DNA of 64,000 nt from assembly GCF_013488225.1 (NCBI RefSeq), contig NZ_CP041238.1, positions 4,128,501 through 4,192,500 on the forward strand, read 5' to 3'. The stretch comes from Sinorhizobium mexicanum. GTDB taxonomy: Bacteria > Pseudomonadota > Alphaproteobacteria > Rhizobiales > Rhizobiaceae. Each line of letters starts with the position of its first letter. Within the stretch, counting starts at the first letter, position 1. Made by a program: the position numbers and the translations under genes. The notes beneath the pieces were generated by a model. It had not been told where the DNA came from. It saw only the letters and a program-made list of their open reading frames with translations, and ran no database searches. Below, piece by piece: positions 26,082 through 35,807 of this stretch.

Positions 26082-27650
26082 TCACTTCTTCTTCGGCAGG
26101 CCGGGAAGACCCGGGAAGCCGCCACCAAGACCCGGAAGCTTGGCGCCGCCCAAACCAGGCAGCCCGCCGCTGCCGAGACCGGGCAGGCCGCCGCCGGGTT
26201 TTCCGAGTCCGGCGGCCTCGGCCTGCTTCTGCAGGGCTTCGAGCTGCTTGGGGTCGAGCTTCGACAGATCCGGCATGCCGCCGCCCAGGCCCCCGAGGCC
26301 CATCTTGTTGGCAAGGCCGCCCATCATCTGCTTCATCATACCGCCTTTGCCCTTGCCGCCCATCATCTTCATCATGTCCGCCATCTGGCGGTGCATCTTG
26401 AGAAGCTTGTTGATGTCGGCGGCATCGGTGCCGGAGCCGCTAGCGATGCGCTTCTTGCGCGAATGCTTGAGGATGTCCGGGTTGGCGCGCTCGGCCCTGG
26501 TCATCGACGAGATGATCGCGAGCTGGCGCTTGAAGAGCCTGTCGTCGAGGCCGGCAGCGGCCATCTTGTCCTTCATGCCGGCCATGCCCGGCATCAGCCC
26601 CATGATGCCGCCCATGCCGCCCATTTTCTGCATCTGCCGCAGCTGGTCGGCGAGGTCGTCCAGGTCGAACTTGCCCTTGGCCATCTTGGCGGCCATCGCC
26701 GCCGCCTTCTCGGCGTCGATGTTTTCCGCCGCCTTTTCGACCAGCGAAACGATATCGCCCATGCCGAGGATGCGGTCGGCAACGCGGCGTGGATGGAACT
26801 CCTCGAGTTCGTCCATCTTTTCGCCGACGCCGATCAGCTTGATCGGCTTGCCGGTGACGGCGCGCATCGACAGTGCCGCACCGCCGCGGCCGTCGCCGTC
26901 CATGCGGGTCAGCACGAGACCGGTGATGCCGACACGGTCGTCGAAATTGCGGGCAAGATTTACGGCGTCCTGACCGGTCAGCGCATCGGCGACGAGCAGG
27001 ATCTCGTGCGGATTGGACTTCCGCTTGATCTCGGCCATCTCGATCATCAGCGGCTCGTCGATATGGGTACGGCCGGCGGTATCGAGGATGACGATGTCAT
27101 GGCCGCCGAGCTTGGCCGCCTGGACGGCGCGGGCGGCAATGTCGGTCGGCGACTGGCCGGCGATAATCGGCAGCGTATCGACGCCGGTCTGGACGCCGAG
27201 CTGGCGCAACTGCTCCTGCGCGGCCGGACGACGCGTGTCGAGCGAGGCCATCAGGACCTTTTTCTTGTCCCTGCTCGTCAGCCGCTTGGCGATCTTGCCG
27301 GTCGTCGTCGTCTTGCCCGAGCCCTGGAGGCCGACCATCATGATGACAACCGGGGCCGGCGCATTGAGATCGATCGGCACACCCTCGGAACCGAGCATCG
27401 CGACGAGCTCGTCATGGACGATCTTGACGACCATCTGGCCGGGCTTGATCGATTTCAGGATTTCGGCGCCGACCGCCTTCTCGCGAACCTTCTCGGTGAA
27501 GGTACGCACGACATCGAGCGCCACGTCCGCTTCGAGCAGCGCACGGCGAACCTCCCGAAGCGCCGCGGAAACATCAGCTTCCGACAGGGCACCGCGGCCG
27601 GTCAGTCCATTCAATATGGAACCAAGACGGTCCTGGAGGCTCTCGAACAT
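26082..27650 (-). CDS. ffh: Signal recognition particle protein Ffh
   Basis: 522 aa. N domain to about residue 90, then the G domain with GLQGSGKT at 107-114, DTRRPAAQEQL, DTAGR and the TKMDGDGRGGAAL-like LTRMDGDGRGGAALS. The M domain is Met/Gly-rich and binds 4.5S RNA (MPGMAGMKDKM, ISSMTRAERANPDILKHSRKKRIASGSG). A Gly/Pro/Leu-rich C-terminal tail (GGLPGLGSGGLPGLGG and similar) is longer than in E. coli. With FtsY (32452-34323) it targets membrane proteins co-translationally. Confidence 0.97.
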   Translation of the reverse strand: MFESLQDRLGSILNGLTGRGALSEADVSAALREVRRALLEADVALDVVRTFTEKVREKAVGAEILKSIKPGQMVVKIVHDELVAMLGSEGVPIDLNAPAPVVIMMVGLQGSGKTTTTGKIAKRLTSRDKKKVLMASLDTRRPAAQEQLRQLGVQTGVDTLPIIAGQSPTDIAARAVQAAKLGGHDIVILDTAGRTHIDEPLMIEMAEIKRKSNPHEILLVADALTGQDAVNLARNFDDRVGITGLVLTRMDGDGRGGAALSMRAVTGKPIKLIGVGEKMDELEEFHPRRVADRILGMGDIVSLVEKAAENIDAEKAAAMAAKMAKGKFDLDDLADQLRQMQKMGGMGGIMGLMPGMAGMKDKMAAAGLDDRLFKRQLAIISSMTRAERANPDILKHSRKKRIASGSGTDAADINKLLKMHRQMADMMKMMGGKGKGGMMKQMMGGLANKMGLGGLGGGMPDLSKLDPKQLEALQKQAEAAGLGKPGGGLPGLGSGGLPGLGGAKLPGLGGGFPGLPGLPKKK

Positions 27651-27909
27651 TCTCTCTTCCTTCTGGTTTCCGGTTTCACCAACGGCTCAGCCGGAAACGT
27701 GGGTTCCCTCGCACGGAAAACAAGGCGCAAAGCCAAAAACCACCCGAGGGCGCAACGCGCTGTCGGATGTTGACCTCCGGGCTCTCTTTATACCTTTGCG
27801 GGGCCCGGTCGGCGGCTTCGAAGTCATCACTTGCGAAGGAATTTGGCCGCGATAAACAGGAAAGCTGGCGAAAAGTCAAGGATCGGCGGCAAATTCGCTT
27901 GAAGCCGCA

Positions 27910-28557
27910 TCAGGTCAGCACGGCGCCGCGCCCTTCCAGCGCCTCGGCATGCTTGCGCCATCCGGCTTCATCGCGGCTCAATACGGCGTTTTCGAGGATT
28001 TCGACCCGATAGCCGCGATTAAGCGCGCCGTTGGCGGTGTTCTGGACGCAATGGCAGCCGTCGAGCCCCGTCAGTAGCAAGGTGCCGACCCTGTTTGCAG
28101 CGAGATAGCCCTCAAGCTCTGGCGAGGAGAAGCCATCGCCGAGCGATTTCACCACCTCGAAATCCGGCGACAGCGGCAGTCCGAGATCGAGCCCTTTCGA
28201 TCCGGGGATTCCCCGCCCCTCGCCGAAAAGCCAGATCATCAGCCTGGTGAGCGGCGCGCGATAGACATGGCTGATGGCGATCACCGGTATTTCAGCCTCG
28301 CTTGCCTTGATCGTGGCCGTGCTGATCATGGCAAGGCGCGGCTTCAGGTAGGCCTCGTCCCATCCGTATTTTCCGCCGATCGAAGTGAAGTCCTTCTGTA
28401 TGTCGATGACGAGCAGCGCGAGGTTCGGCCGCATGGAAATGTCGATGCGCTCGCCCGTGGTCGGCGTATTCGCTCTCCGCAGTTCGTATTTCAAGCGTAT
28501 GACGAAGAGGGCAGCCGCAACGACGACCGCCGCGACGACCGCGACAAGCGCAATCAT
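27910..28557 (-). CDS. Membrane-anchored isochorismatase-like cysteine hydrolase
   Basis: 215 aa from ATG 28557. A hydrophobic segment (MIALVAVVAAVVVAAALFVI, residues 1-20) anchors the domain. The remainder fits the isochorismatase-like fold: VIDIQKDF (catalytic Asp about residue 52), a Lys in FEVVKSLGDGFSSPELEGYL, and TGLDGCHCVQNTA carrying the Cys nucleophile. Substrates of such hydrolases are nicotinamide-like amides or isochorismate-type ethers; which one is unknown. Its start overlaps the MarR stop (ATGA), so the two are one operon and the regulator probably senses its substrate. Confidence 0.82.
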   Translation of the reverse strand: MIALVAVVAAVVVAAALFVIRLKYELRRANTPTTGERIDISMRPNLALLVIDIQKDFTSIGGKYGWDEAYLKPRLAMISTATIKASEAEIPVIAISHVYRAPLTRLMIWLFGEGRGIPGSKGLDLGLPLSPDFEVVKSLGDGFSSPELEGYLAANRVGTLLLTGLDGCHCVQNTANGALNRGYRVEILENAVLSRDEAGWRKHAEALEGRGAVLT

Positions 28558-29027
28558 CCGCTCTCCTCCGTGCCCAGCTGACGCGCCAGTTCCTCGAAAG
28601 CGGTGTCGACGCGCGCCATCACCCGGAGAGCCACCACCACCTCGGTCTGATTGATATCTCCGAGGACAGCATGCAGCAGCTCGAGCTCGCGCTGGTGAAC
28701 GGCTTCGAAGATCTCCCGACCGGCGGTGCTCGGAACGCAGAAAAAGGCCTTGCGATGGTCGGGATTGGGCTTTTTCTCGATCAAGGCCTTTGCGAGCAGT
28801 CCCGCCGCAATGCGCTGGACGAACTGCCGCTTCATCGAAAGCCGCCTTGCCGCCTCCGGTACCGTCAGCGGCTCGTCGCACAGCATCTCCAACACGGCGC
28901 GCTCGGCAACCGTGATCCCCGCCCCTTCAAGCATCTTTTCCACCGTCCTGTTGACGTTGAGCTGGATGGGGCGGACAAGTTTGATGGCCTTGTAGAGCCG
29001 TTCCTGTTTGTCGAATCGGACGAGCAT
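28554..29027 (-). CDS. MarR family transcriptional regulator
   Basis: 157 aa winged-helix protein. ITVAERAVLEMLCDEPLTVPEAARRLSMKRQFVQRIAAGLLAKALIEKKPNPDHRKAFFCV holds the recognition helix and the DxR wing (NPDHRKAFF). It is predicted to repress itself and the membrane-anchored hydrolase that follows with a 4-bp overlap. Ligand and operator not identified. Confidence 0.88.
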   Translation of the reverse strand: MLVRFDKQERLYKAIKLVRPIQLNVNRTVEKMLEGAGITVAERAVLEMLCDEPLTVPEAARRLSMKRQFVQRIAAGLLAKALIEKKPNPDHRKAFFCVPSTAGREIFEAVHQRELELLHAVLGDINQTEVVVALRVMARVDTAFEELARQLGTEESG

Positions 29028-29149
29028 CGGCCGATAATAGCAATCGAGTTGTCACCTTCAAGAATTTGTTAGGGACTCGTGCCTGAACTCTGTGATGAGG
29101 GACCCAACGCGCCTATCTTGTTGCATGGCAACGGCAACCGAGGACGGCA

Positions 29150-30166
29150 ATGACGAAGGGTGGCAATCCCTATTATACCGGCCCCGTTTCGGATCATTTC
29201 GACGGCGTTCGCTTCTTCAACCCCGGCGGCACCGCGCCGCGCGGCCTTGGCGCTTTCTTGCGCTGGCAGCTTGGCGGTGGTCGGGCGAGATGGCCCGCAC
29301 ACCGCGCCAGTCCGTTCCTGCAGGCGAGACCCGATCTCAATGTCGACGGCGACGGTCTCCGGGTCACAATGGTGGGGCATGCCACGCTGTTGATCCAGGT
29401 CGGCGGCCTGAACATCCTGACCGATCCGGTCTGGTCGCATCGCGCCAGCCCCTTTATCTTTGCCGGTCCCCACCGGCGCAACGCGCCCGGCATTCGCATG
29501 GACGACCTTCCGCCGATCGACATCGTCCTCGTCACGCACAATCACTACGACCACCTCGACGTCGACACGCTCATGGCATTGAACCAGGAACACGCGCCGC
29601 AGGTCGTGACGCCGCTCGGCAACGACACGATCATCCGGCGCTCGGTTCCAAATGCAGCAATATCCGTTGTCGATTGGGGCGACCGGGTCGAGCTCGACGA
29701 CGGGATCACCATCCATGCCGAACCCTGCCATCACTGGTCGGCCCGCGGCTCCGGCGACCGGCGCATGGCGCTTTGGGCGGCCTTCGTCATCGAGACGCCG
29801 GCCGGCAAGATCTATCATGTCGGCGACACCGGCTTTCACGACGGCATCAACTATCGCGCGGCCCGCGCCAAACATGGGCCCTTCCGCCTGGCCAATCTGC
29901 CGTTCGGCTGCTACGAGCCGCGCTGGTTCATGGCGTCCCAGCACCAGAATCCGGAGGAGGCGGTCCAGGGCATGATCGCCTGCGGCGCCGGCCACGTCGC
30001 CGGTCATCACTGGGGCACGTTCCGCCTGACCAATGAAGGGATCGAAGAGCCGCTGAGAGCCCTGGAAACGGCCCTCGACAGCGCCGGCATCGAACGGGCG
30101 CGTTTCAGGGCGATGCGCCCCGGCGAGATCTTCGACGTTCCGGCGACCGCACCGAAGGCCGAATGA
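29150..30166 (+). CDS. MBL-fold metallo-hydrolase (NAPE-PLD/UlaG-like)
   Basis: 338 aa. Metal-binding motif THNHYDHLD at residues around 128-136, with earlier VGHATLLIQVGGLNILTDPVWS, a distal HVGDTGFHDG Asp and the late HHWGTF. This is the beta-lactamase-fold subgroup related to N-acyl-phosphatidylethanolamine phospholipase D and outer-membrane lipid hydrolases, but the substrate is unknown. It is divergent from the MarR gene across 122 bp. Confidence 0.87.
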   Translation: MTKGGNPYYTGPVSDHFDGVRFFNPGGTAPRGLGAFLRWQLGGGRARWPAHRASPFLQARPDLNVDGDGLRVTMVGHATLLIQVGGLNILTDPVWSHRASPFIFAGPHRRNAPGIRMDDLPPIDIVLVTHNHYDHLDVDTLMALNQEHAPQVVTPLGNDTIIRRSVPNAAISVVDWGDRVELDDGITIHAEPCHHWSARGSGDRRMALWAAFVIETPAGKIYHVGDTGFHDGINYRAARAKHGPFRLANLPFGCYEPRWFMASQHQNPEEAVQGMIACGAGHVAGHHWGTFRLTNEGIEEPLRALETALDSAGIERARFRAMRPGEIFDVPATAPKAE

Positions 30167-30259
30167 AGCCGGCACTGGTAATTTCCGGGCTTTTCCGCCA
30201 TATACAGCGCAAATGAAGGACGCCTCCCCGAAGTGGAGGCCAGTTTGGACAATCGCGAC

Positions 30260-31165
30260 ATGGCCGACAGCGTGCAATTTGCCAGGATGAACGGGCTTGG
30301 AAACAAGATCCTGGTTGTCGACATGCGCGGCCGCAAGGATCGCGTCACGCCTCATGCCGCGATCGCGCTCAATGCCGATCCGGCGACCGAGTTCGACCAG
30401 ATCATGGCGATCCATGATCCCAAGGCCGCCGGCACCGATGCCTGGATCGACATCATCAATTCCGACGGAACAATGGCACAGGCTTGCGGCAACGGCACCC
30501 GCTGCGTCGTGCAGGCACTCGCCGCCGAAACCGGCAAGAAGGCTTTCCTCTTCCACACCGTTGCGGGCCTCCTCGAAGCCAAGGAGCATGAGGACGGCAC
30601 GATCTCGGTCGACATGGGAAGCCCGCGTTTCGGCTGGAACGAAATCCCGCTGGCCGAAGAATTCCACGACACGCGCCGGATCGAACTGCAGATCGGGCCG
30701 ATCGACGACCCGGTGCTGCATTCGCCGTCCGTCGCCTCCATGGGCAACCCGCATGCGATCTTCTGGGTCGACGACGACGTCTGGTCCTACGAACTCGATC
30801 GCTTCGGTCCGCTGCTTGAAAATCATCCGATCTTTCCCGAGCGCGCCAATATCTCGATCGCCCGCGTCCGGTCGCGTGATGAAATGGACCTGCGGACCTG
30901 GGAGCGCGGCGCAGGGCTGACGCTCGCCTGCGGCTCGGCGGCTTGTGCCGCCGCGGTCAGCGGCGCGAGAACCGGACGAACCGAGCGGACGGTAACCGTG
31001 AACGTTCCGGGCGGGCCGCTCCTCATCGAATGGCGCGAGCGCGACGACCACGTCGTCATGACCGGGCCGGCCGAGTGGGAGTGGTCGGGCACCGTCGATC
31101 CCGCTACCGGCGCCTTTCAGCGCGACGCAGCAGCGGCTGGTGACAGCGGAGCGCGGGCGCTTTGA
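30260..31165 (+). CDS. dapF: Diaminopimelate epimerase
   Basis: 301 aa from ATG 30260 ([18 protein letters not shown]); a GTG (30233) nine codons upstream is in frame but less likely. Paired catalytic cysteines: [11 protein letters not shown] and [11 protein letters not shown]. It interconverts LL- and meso-diaminopimelate for lysine and peptidoglycan. The C-terminal part is DapF-like throughout. mtaB starts within the stop codon overlap. Confidence 0.94.
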   Translation: MADSVQFARMNGLGNKILVVDMRGRKDRVTPHAAIALNADPATEFDQIMAIHDPKAAGTDAWIDIINSDGTMAQACGNGTRCVVQALAAETGKKAFLFHTVAGLLEAKEHEDGTISVDMGSPRFGWNEIPLAEEFHDTRRIELQIGPIDDPVLHSPSVASMGNPHAIFWVDDDVWSYELDRFGPLLENHPIFPERANISIARVRSRDEMDLRTWERGAGLTLACGSAACAAAVSGARTGRTERTVTVNVPGGPLLIEWRERDDHVVMTGPAEWEWSGTVDPATGAFQRDAAAAGDSGARAL

Positions 31166-32436
31166 GCGGCGTCGAGGTCATAACCTTCGGCTGCCGCCTC
31201 AACACCTATGAATCGGAAGTGATGCGGGCCGAAGCCGAGAAGGCGGGGCTGAACAACGCCATTCTCGTCAACACCTGTGCGGTGACTGGCGAGGCCGTGC
31301 GCCAGGCACGCCAGGCGATCCGCCGCGCACGGCGCGACAACCCGCACGCCCGGATCATCGTCACCGGCTGCGCCGCCCAGACCGAGAAGCAAATCTTTGC
31401 CGAAATGGCCGAGGTCGATGCGGTGCTCGGCAACGAGGAGAAGCTCAAGAGCGCCTCCTACCGTTCGCTGCCCGATTTCGGCGTCTCGGCGGAGGAAAAA
31501 CTCCGCGTCAACGACATCATGAGCGTGCGCGCCACCGCGCCGCAGATGGTGAAGCACATCGACGGGCATGTTCGCGCCTTCATCCAGGTGCAGAACGGCT
31601 GCGACCACCGCTGCACCTTCTGCATCATCCCCTATGGCCGCGGCAATTCCCGCTCCGTGCCGATGGGCGCCGTCGTCGACCAGGCGCACCGGCTCGTCGA
31701 GGGCGGTTATCGCGAGATCGTGCTGACCGGCGTCGATGCGACGAGCTATGGCGCCGACTTACCCGGAACGCCAACCCTCGGCCTGCTTGCCAAGACGTTG
31801 TTGAAGCAGGTGCCGGAAATCCGGCGCCTGCGCCTCTCGTCGATCGACAGCATCGAGGTCGACCGGCACCTGCTCGACCTGATCGCCGACGAGCCGCGCT
31901 TCATGCCGCATCTACATCTTTCGCTCCAGCACGGCGACGACCTCATTCTGAAGCGGATGAAGCGGCGGCATGCGAGCGCTGATGCCCGTGCCCTCTGCGA
32001 CGAGGTCCGCCGCCTGCGGCCCGAGATCAGCTTCGGCGCTGACATGATCGCCGGCTTTCCGACCGAAACCGAAGAGATGTTCGAGAACGCCGCGCGCCTT
32101 GCGGAGGACTGCGGCATCGCGCATCTCCACGTCTTTCCCTATAGCCCGCGCCCCGGTACGCCGGCCGCGCGCATGCCGCAGCTCGATCGCGCGCTCATCA
32201 AGGAGCGTGCGGCGCGGCTGCGTGCGAAGGGGGCGGACCTCTACGCCGCCCATCTCTATCGTATGATCGGCAGCGAGCAGACGATACTGGTCGAGATGAA
32301 CGGGCTGGGGCACACGGAAAACTTCACGCTCGTCGATGCGGCCGGCCTCAAGCCGCGGTCGCTCGTTGCTGTCACAATTACCGGCCACAATGGCAAGCAT
32401 CTGACGATGCAACAAAAACAGATGGCTGCGGCCTGA
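31162..32436 (+). CDS. mtaB: tRNA t6A37 methylthiotransferase
   Basis: 424 aa. Start TTG overlapping the dapF stop (TTGA), so translationally coupled. N-terminal methylthiotransferase domain with Cys in [19 protein letters not shown] and VTGCAAQTE binds an auxiliary 4Fe-4S cluster; the radical-SAM motif is [17 protein letters not shown]; a TRAM-like C-terminal region follows. It methylthiolates t6A37 in tRNAs that read ANN codons. No ATG start is close by; the overlap makes the TTG convincing. Confidence 0.95.
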   Translation: MSGVEVITFGCRLNTYESEVMRAEAEKAGLNNAILVNTCAVTGEAVRQARQAIRRARRDNPHARIIVTGCAAQTEKQIFAEMAEVDAVLGNEEKLKSASYRSLPDFGVSAEEKLRVNDIMSVRATAPQMVKHIDGHVRAFIQVQNGCDHRCTFCIIPYGRGNSRSVPMGAVVDQAHRLVEGGYREIVLTGVDATSYGADLPGTPTLGLLAKTLLKQVPEIRRLRLSSIDSIEVDRHLLDLIADEPRFMPHLHLSLQHGDDLILKRMKRRHASADARALCDEVRRLRPEISFGADMIAGFPTETEEMFENAARLAEDCGIAHLHVFPYSPRPGTPAARMPQLDRALIKERAARLRAKGADLYAAHLYRMIGSEQTILVEMNGLGHTENFTLVDAAGLKPRSLVAVTITGHNGKHLTMQQKQMAAA

Positions 32437-32451
32437 AATCCGGACATTCCC

Positions 32452-34323
32452 ATGGCGATTGGTTTCATCAAGAAGATCTTCTCCTTCGGCAAGGGTGCCG
32501 TCGAGGAGAAACCCGCGCCGCCGCAGGAGGCGCCGGAAGTGCGCGACGAGGCGCTGACACCCCCCTCTGTACCTTCGGGACATCTCCCCCACAAGGGGGG
32601 AGAGGGGACGGAGCACGAGGCGGCCGCAGGGGATGATCGAGCTGTCATCGAAAAGCCGGAGGCTGCCGCAGACGATCTCGCCGGCTCGCCCGAGACAACC
32701 GCACCAGAGACCGAAGTAACACGCGAAGACACCGCGGAAAACACTCCTCCTGCCGCAGATGAAAACGCTGGCTTTGCTGACGAGGGCGCGCCTCCTCCGA
32801 TCTCCCCCCCTGTGGGGATGCCCGGCAGGACAGAGGGGGGTGAGGAGACCTCTCCCGACCGCGCCGCGGGGCCTGAAGACGACACGGCCAAGGCCGTGAC
32901 ACCCCCCTCTGTCCCAGATCAGGGGGAGACCGAGGTCACCACCGAGGGCGACCGCAGCGCCCCACGTGAGGAACCGGCGGACGGGGACGGCCTTTTCGCC
33001 TCGAGCGAGACCGAGAGCGAGGATGCCGAGCGCCAAGAGCCGGAGGCAACCGCGGACCGCGTTGGCGGCGAAGCCGTCGCGATGGACGATGAGGCGGCGA
33101 CCGAAGCAACGGCCGCAGACAATCGCTCCGCCTCGCGAGAGGGGTCGGCCGGCGGAAACGACCTCGCCGCTTCGACCGAGACCGAGGATGCCAAACGTGA
33201 AGAGGCAGAGGCAAATGCGGAAATCGCCGCCGAAGAGTGGAGCGTCCTTCCTCCAATCTCCCCCCTTGTGGGGGAGATGCCCGGCAGGGCAGAGGGGGGT
33301 GAGACTCGCGACAATCTCGCGGACACATCACCACACAGCCTCCCCAAAGGCTTTGCCACCGCCGACAAGCGCCCGAAGGAAGCAGCGCCCGCCCCTCAGC
33401 CGAAGCTTTCCTGGTACCAGCGGCTGCGCCGCGGCCTCGCCCGCACTTCGTCGCAACTCACCGGTCAGATCGCCAGCCTCTTCACCAAGAGGAAGCTCGA
33501 CGAGGCGACGCTGCAGGATCTCGAAGATCTGTTGATCCAGGCCGACCTCGGCGTCGAGACGGCGATGCGCATCACCGATACGCTCGCCTCCGAGCGCTAT
33601 GGCAAGGACGTCTCCGGCGAGGATGTGTCGCGCATCATGGCCGGCGAGATCACCAAGGTGCTGGCCCCGGTCGCCAAACCGCTTGAGCTCGATCTCAGCC
33701 ACAAGCCGCACGTGATCCTCGTCGTCGGCGTCAACGGCACCGGCAAGACGACGACGATCGGCAAGCTCGCCGCCAAGCTTTCCGGCGCCGGCCTGAAAGT
33801 GATGCTTGCGGCCGGCGATACCTTCCGCGCCGCAGCCATCGAACAGTTGAAGATCTGGGCCGAGCGGACAAAATCCGACATCGTCTCCTCGAAGCTCGGC
33901 GCCGACGCAGCCGGCCTTGCCTATGAAGCGTTCCAGCTCGCTCGCGAGAAGAAGTCGGACGTGCTGATCATCGATACTGCGGGGCGACTGCAGAACAAGG
34001 CCGAGCTGATGGCGGAACTCGAAAAGATCGTGCGCGTGCTCGGCAAGCTCGATCCCGACGCGCCGCATACGGTCCTGCAGACGCTCGACGCGACGACCGG
34101 GCAGAATGCCCTGCAGCAGGTCGAGATCTTCCGCAACGTCGCGGGCGTCAGCGGCCTGATCATGACCAAGCTCGACGGCACCGCGCGCGGCGGCATTCTG
34201 GTCGCGATCTCCGCCAAGCATAAGCTACCGGTCTACTTCATCGGGGTCGGCGAGGGTATCGACGATCTCGAGCCCTTCGAGGCGAAGGATTTCGCCGACG
34301 TAATCGCCGGCGTGGCCGCCTGA
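32452..34323 (+). CDS. ftsY: SRP receptor FtsY with a repeat-laden N-terminal region
   Basis: 623 aa. The SRP GTPase NG domain occupies about residues 320-620: GVNGTGKTTTIGK near 426-438, LAAGDTFRAAAIEQL, DTAGRLQNKAELM and MTKLDGTARGG. The 300-residue acidic N-terminal region is unusually long and carries four copies of a palindromic DNA repeat in frame (see the repeat entries). It also has a separate internal duplication: REEPADGDGLFASSETESED against REGSAGGNDLAASTETEDAK. This acidic region is weakly conserved in FtsY generally and tolerates insertion. It begins 15 bp after mtaB. Confidence 0.96.
   Translation: MAIGFIKKIFSFGKGAVEEKPAPPQEAPEVRDEALTPPSVPSGHLPHKGGEGTEHEAAAGDDRAVIEKPEAAADDLAGSPETTAPETEVTREDTAENTPPAADENAGFADEGAPPPISPPVGMPGRTEGGEETSPDRAAGPEDDTAKAVTPPSVPDQGETEVTTEGDRSAPREEPADGDGLFASSETESEDAERQEPEATADRVGGEAVAMDDEAATEATAADNRSASREGSAGGNDLAASTETEDAKREEAEANAEIAAEEWSVLPPISPLVGEMPGRAEGGETRDNLADTSPHSLPKGFATADKRPKEAAPAPQPKLSWYQRLRRGLARTSSQLTGQIASLFTKRKLDEATLQDLEDLLIQADLGVETAMRITDTLASERYGKDVSGEDVSRIMAGEITKVLAPVAKPLELDLSHKPHVILVVGVNGTGKTTTIGKLAAKLSGAGLKVMLAAGDTFRAAAIEQLKIWAERTKSDIVSSKLGADAAGLAYEAFQLAREKKSDVLIIDTAGRLQNKAELMAELEKIVRVLGKLDPDAPHTVLQTLDATTGQNALQQVEIFRNVAGVSGLIMTKLDGTARGGILVAISAKHKLPVYFIGVGEGIDDLEPFEAKDFADVIAGVAA
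32556..32608 (-). repeat. Palindromic repeat C, copy 1, inside ftsY
   Basis: acacccccctctgtaccttc...catctcccccacaagggg. Translated in the ftsY frame as TPPSVPSGHLPHKGGEG (about residues 36-52). Same element as copies 2 and 4 in the reverse orientation. Confidence 0.9.
32792..32841 (+). repeat. Palindromic repeat C, copy 2, inside ftsY
   Basis: ctccgatctccccccctgtg...cccggcaggacagagggggg, translated as PPISPPVGMPGRTEGG (about residues 115-130). It is the reverse complement of copy 1 and differs from copy 4 by a few bases, including a lost gag codon. Confidence 0.9.
32896..32931 (-). repeat. Palindromic repeat C, copy 3 (partial), inside ftsY
   Basis: gtgacacccccctctgtccc followed by agatcaggggg; reads VTPPSVPDQGE (about residues 149-160). 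Same orientation as copy 1, but the middle is deleted. Confidence 0.8.
33251..33303 (+). repeat. Palindromic repeat C, copy 4, inside ftsY
   Basis: ctccaatctccccccttgtg...gagatgcccggcagggcaga followed by ggggggtgag; reads PPISPLVGEMPGRAEGG (about residues 268-284). Opposite orientation to copies 1 and 3. Confidence 0.9.
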
Positions 34324-34329
34324 TGCCCT

Positions 34330-34403
34330 ACATGTTTCCGTAAGTCGGACCCGAAGTGCTGCTGCGTCCTTTGCGCGTCCGACCAGGGCGCGCGGCGCAG
34401 TAG
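34330..34403 (-). repeat. RIME-like palindromic repeat, family A, copy 6
   Basis: Inverted: catgtttccgtaagtcgg, gaagtgctgctgcgtccttt, gcgcgtccgaccagggcgcg and cggcgcagtag. It starts 7 bp after the ftsY stop and may end that transcript. Confidence 0.78.
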
Positions 34404-34480
34404 GGCCGACCAACTCGGAAGAACGTTTGGACGCCGCCCGCCTCGTTGATATGGTTTTGCCGCAATGCTGGTGTTATGAG

Positions 34481-34534
34481 CAGCACTCAAGTGCTACAGC
34501 GACCCTTGCCCGTCTCGGACGCGCGGCGCGGTAG
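34481..34534 (-). repeat. RIME-like palindromic repeat, family A, copy 7 (truncated)
   Basis: Inverted: cagcactcaagtgctacagc, cccttgcccgtctcggacgc and gcggcgcggtag. Second copy in the ftsY-yciB gap, only 77 bp after copy 6. Confidence 0.7.
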
Positions 34535-34565
34535 AAGGCGCGATATGCAAGAACAGGATCCGCAT

Positions 34566-35198
34566 ATGTCGACAATCGAAGCCGCCAAACCGCGGACAGA
34601 GGTGAGCCCGCTCCTGAAGCTCGTGCTGGAACTCGGGCCGCTCATGGTCTTCTTCTTCGCCAATTCCCGCGGCGACTGGCTGGCCGGCCGCTTTCCGGTG
34701 CTTGCCGAACTCGGCGGACCGATCTTCATCGCCACCGGGCTCTTCATGGCGGCAACGGCGATCGCGCTTGTCGCTTCCTGGATCATGACCCGGACGCTGC
34801 CGATGATGCCGCTCGTTTCCGGGATCGTCGTGTTCGTCTTCGGTGCGCTGACGCTCTGGCTGCAGAACGACACCTTCATCAAGATGAAGCCGACGATCGT
34901 CAACACGCTCTTCGGCGCGATCCTGCTCGGCGGCCTCCTGTTCGGCAAATCCCTGCTCGGCTACGTCTTCCATTCCGCCTTCAGGCTGGACGAGGATGGC
35001 TGGCGCAAGCTCACGGTGCGCTGGGGCCTGTTCTTCCTGTTCCTCGCCGTGCTGAACGAAGTCGTCTGGCGTGCCTTCTCGACGGATTTCTGGGTGGCCT
35101 TCAAGGTCTGGGGAACGATGCCGATCACTATTCTCTTCACCCTGGCCCAGATGCCGCTGATCATGAAGCATTCGCTCGAACAGGATAGCGCCGAGTGA
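34566..35198 (+). CDS. YciB/IspZ inner-membrane septation protein A homolog
   Basis: 210 aa from ATG 34566 ([14 protein letters not shown]), chosen because AGGA lies 7 bp upstream; an ATG seven codons earlier is possible. Five or six membrane segments. Signature strings are [39 protein letters not shown] and [20 protein letters not shown]. The family is linked to envelope integrity and intracellular septation. The next gene starts at a GTG within its stop codon. Upstream gap holds two family A repeats. Confidence 0.92.
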   Translation: MSTIEAAKPRTEVSPLLKLVLELGPLMVFFFANSRGDWLAGRFPVLAELGGPIFIATGLFMAATAIALVASWIMTRTLPMMPLVSGIVVFVFGALTLWLQNDTFIKMKPTIVNTLFGAILLGGLLFGKSLLGYVFHSAFRLDEDGWRKLTVRWGLFFLFLAVLNEVVWRAFSTDFWVAFKVWGTMPITILFTLAQMPLIMKHSLEQDSAE

Positions 35199-35788
35199 CG
35201 ATCGCAGCCGGGACCGACGACAACAGACAACGCTGGGCCCGGTTCTGGCTGATCGCCTGCCTTGGTGTGCTCGCGGTCCAGATATTGGCGCAGCATTTCA
35301 TGGGCCGGCTGTGGATCTGCGAATGCGGCTACGTCAAGCTCTGGGAAGGCATCGTCAAGTCCAGCGGCAACTCGCAACACATCAGCGACTGGTATACGCC
35401 GTCCCACATCATTCACGGCTTCCTCTTCTACGGCCTCGGTCACTTGGCTCTGCGCGGCAAGCCGCTGAGCGCGCGCCTCTTCCTTGCGACCGTGATCGAA
35501 TCCGCCTGGGAAATTGCCGAAAACACGCCGATGGTGATCAACCGCTACCGTTCGGCAACGATCTCGCTCGACTATTTCGGTGACAGCATCCTGAACTCCA
35601 CCATGGACACGCTCGCCATGGCGACGGGCTTCCTGCTCGCCTCGCGGCTGCCGGTGGCGTTGACGGTCGTGATCGCGATCGTGCTTGAGCTCTTCACCGC
35701 CTGGACGGTGCGCGACAATCTTACATTGAACGTGCTGATGCTCGTCTGGCCGCTCGATGCCGTGAAGGGCTGGCAGGCGGGGCTTTAG
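35195..35788 (+). CDS. DUF2585 family membrane protein
   Basis: 197 aa. GTG start overlapping the yciB stop (GTGA). Membrane segments near residues 15-35, 73-90, 140-160 and 165-185; the recognisable core is [41 protein letters not shown] and [18 protein letters not shown]. Function unknown. Coupling with yciB suggests a common envelope role. The start has no competing ATG, so GTG is credible. Confidence 0.83.
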   Translation: MTIAAGTDDNRQRWARFWLIACLGVLAVQILAQHFMGRLWICECGYVKLWEGIVKSSGNSQHISDWYTPSHIIHGFLFYGLGHLALRGKPLSARLFLATVIESAWEIAENTPMVINRYRSATISLDYFGDSILNSTMDTLAMATGFLLASRLPVALTVVIAIVLELFTAWTVRDNLTLNVLMLVWPLDAVKGWQAGL

Positions 35789-35807
35789 CGGCTCCGTCGT
35801 CCCCATT

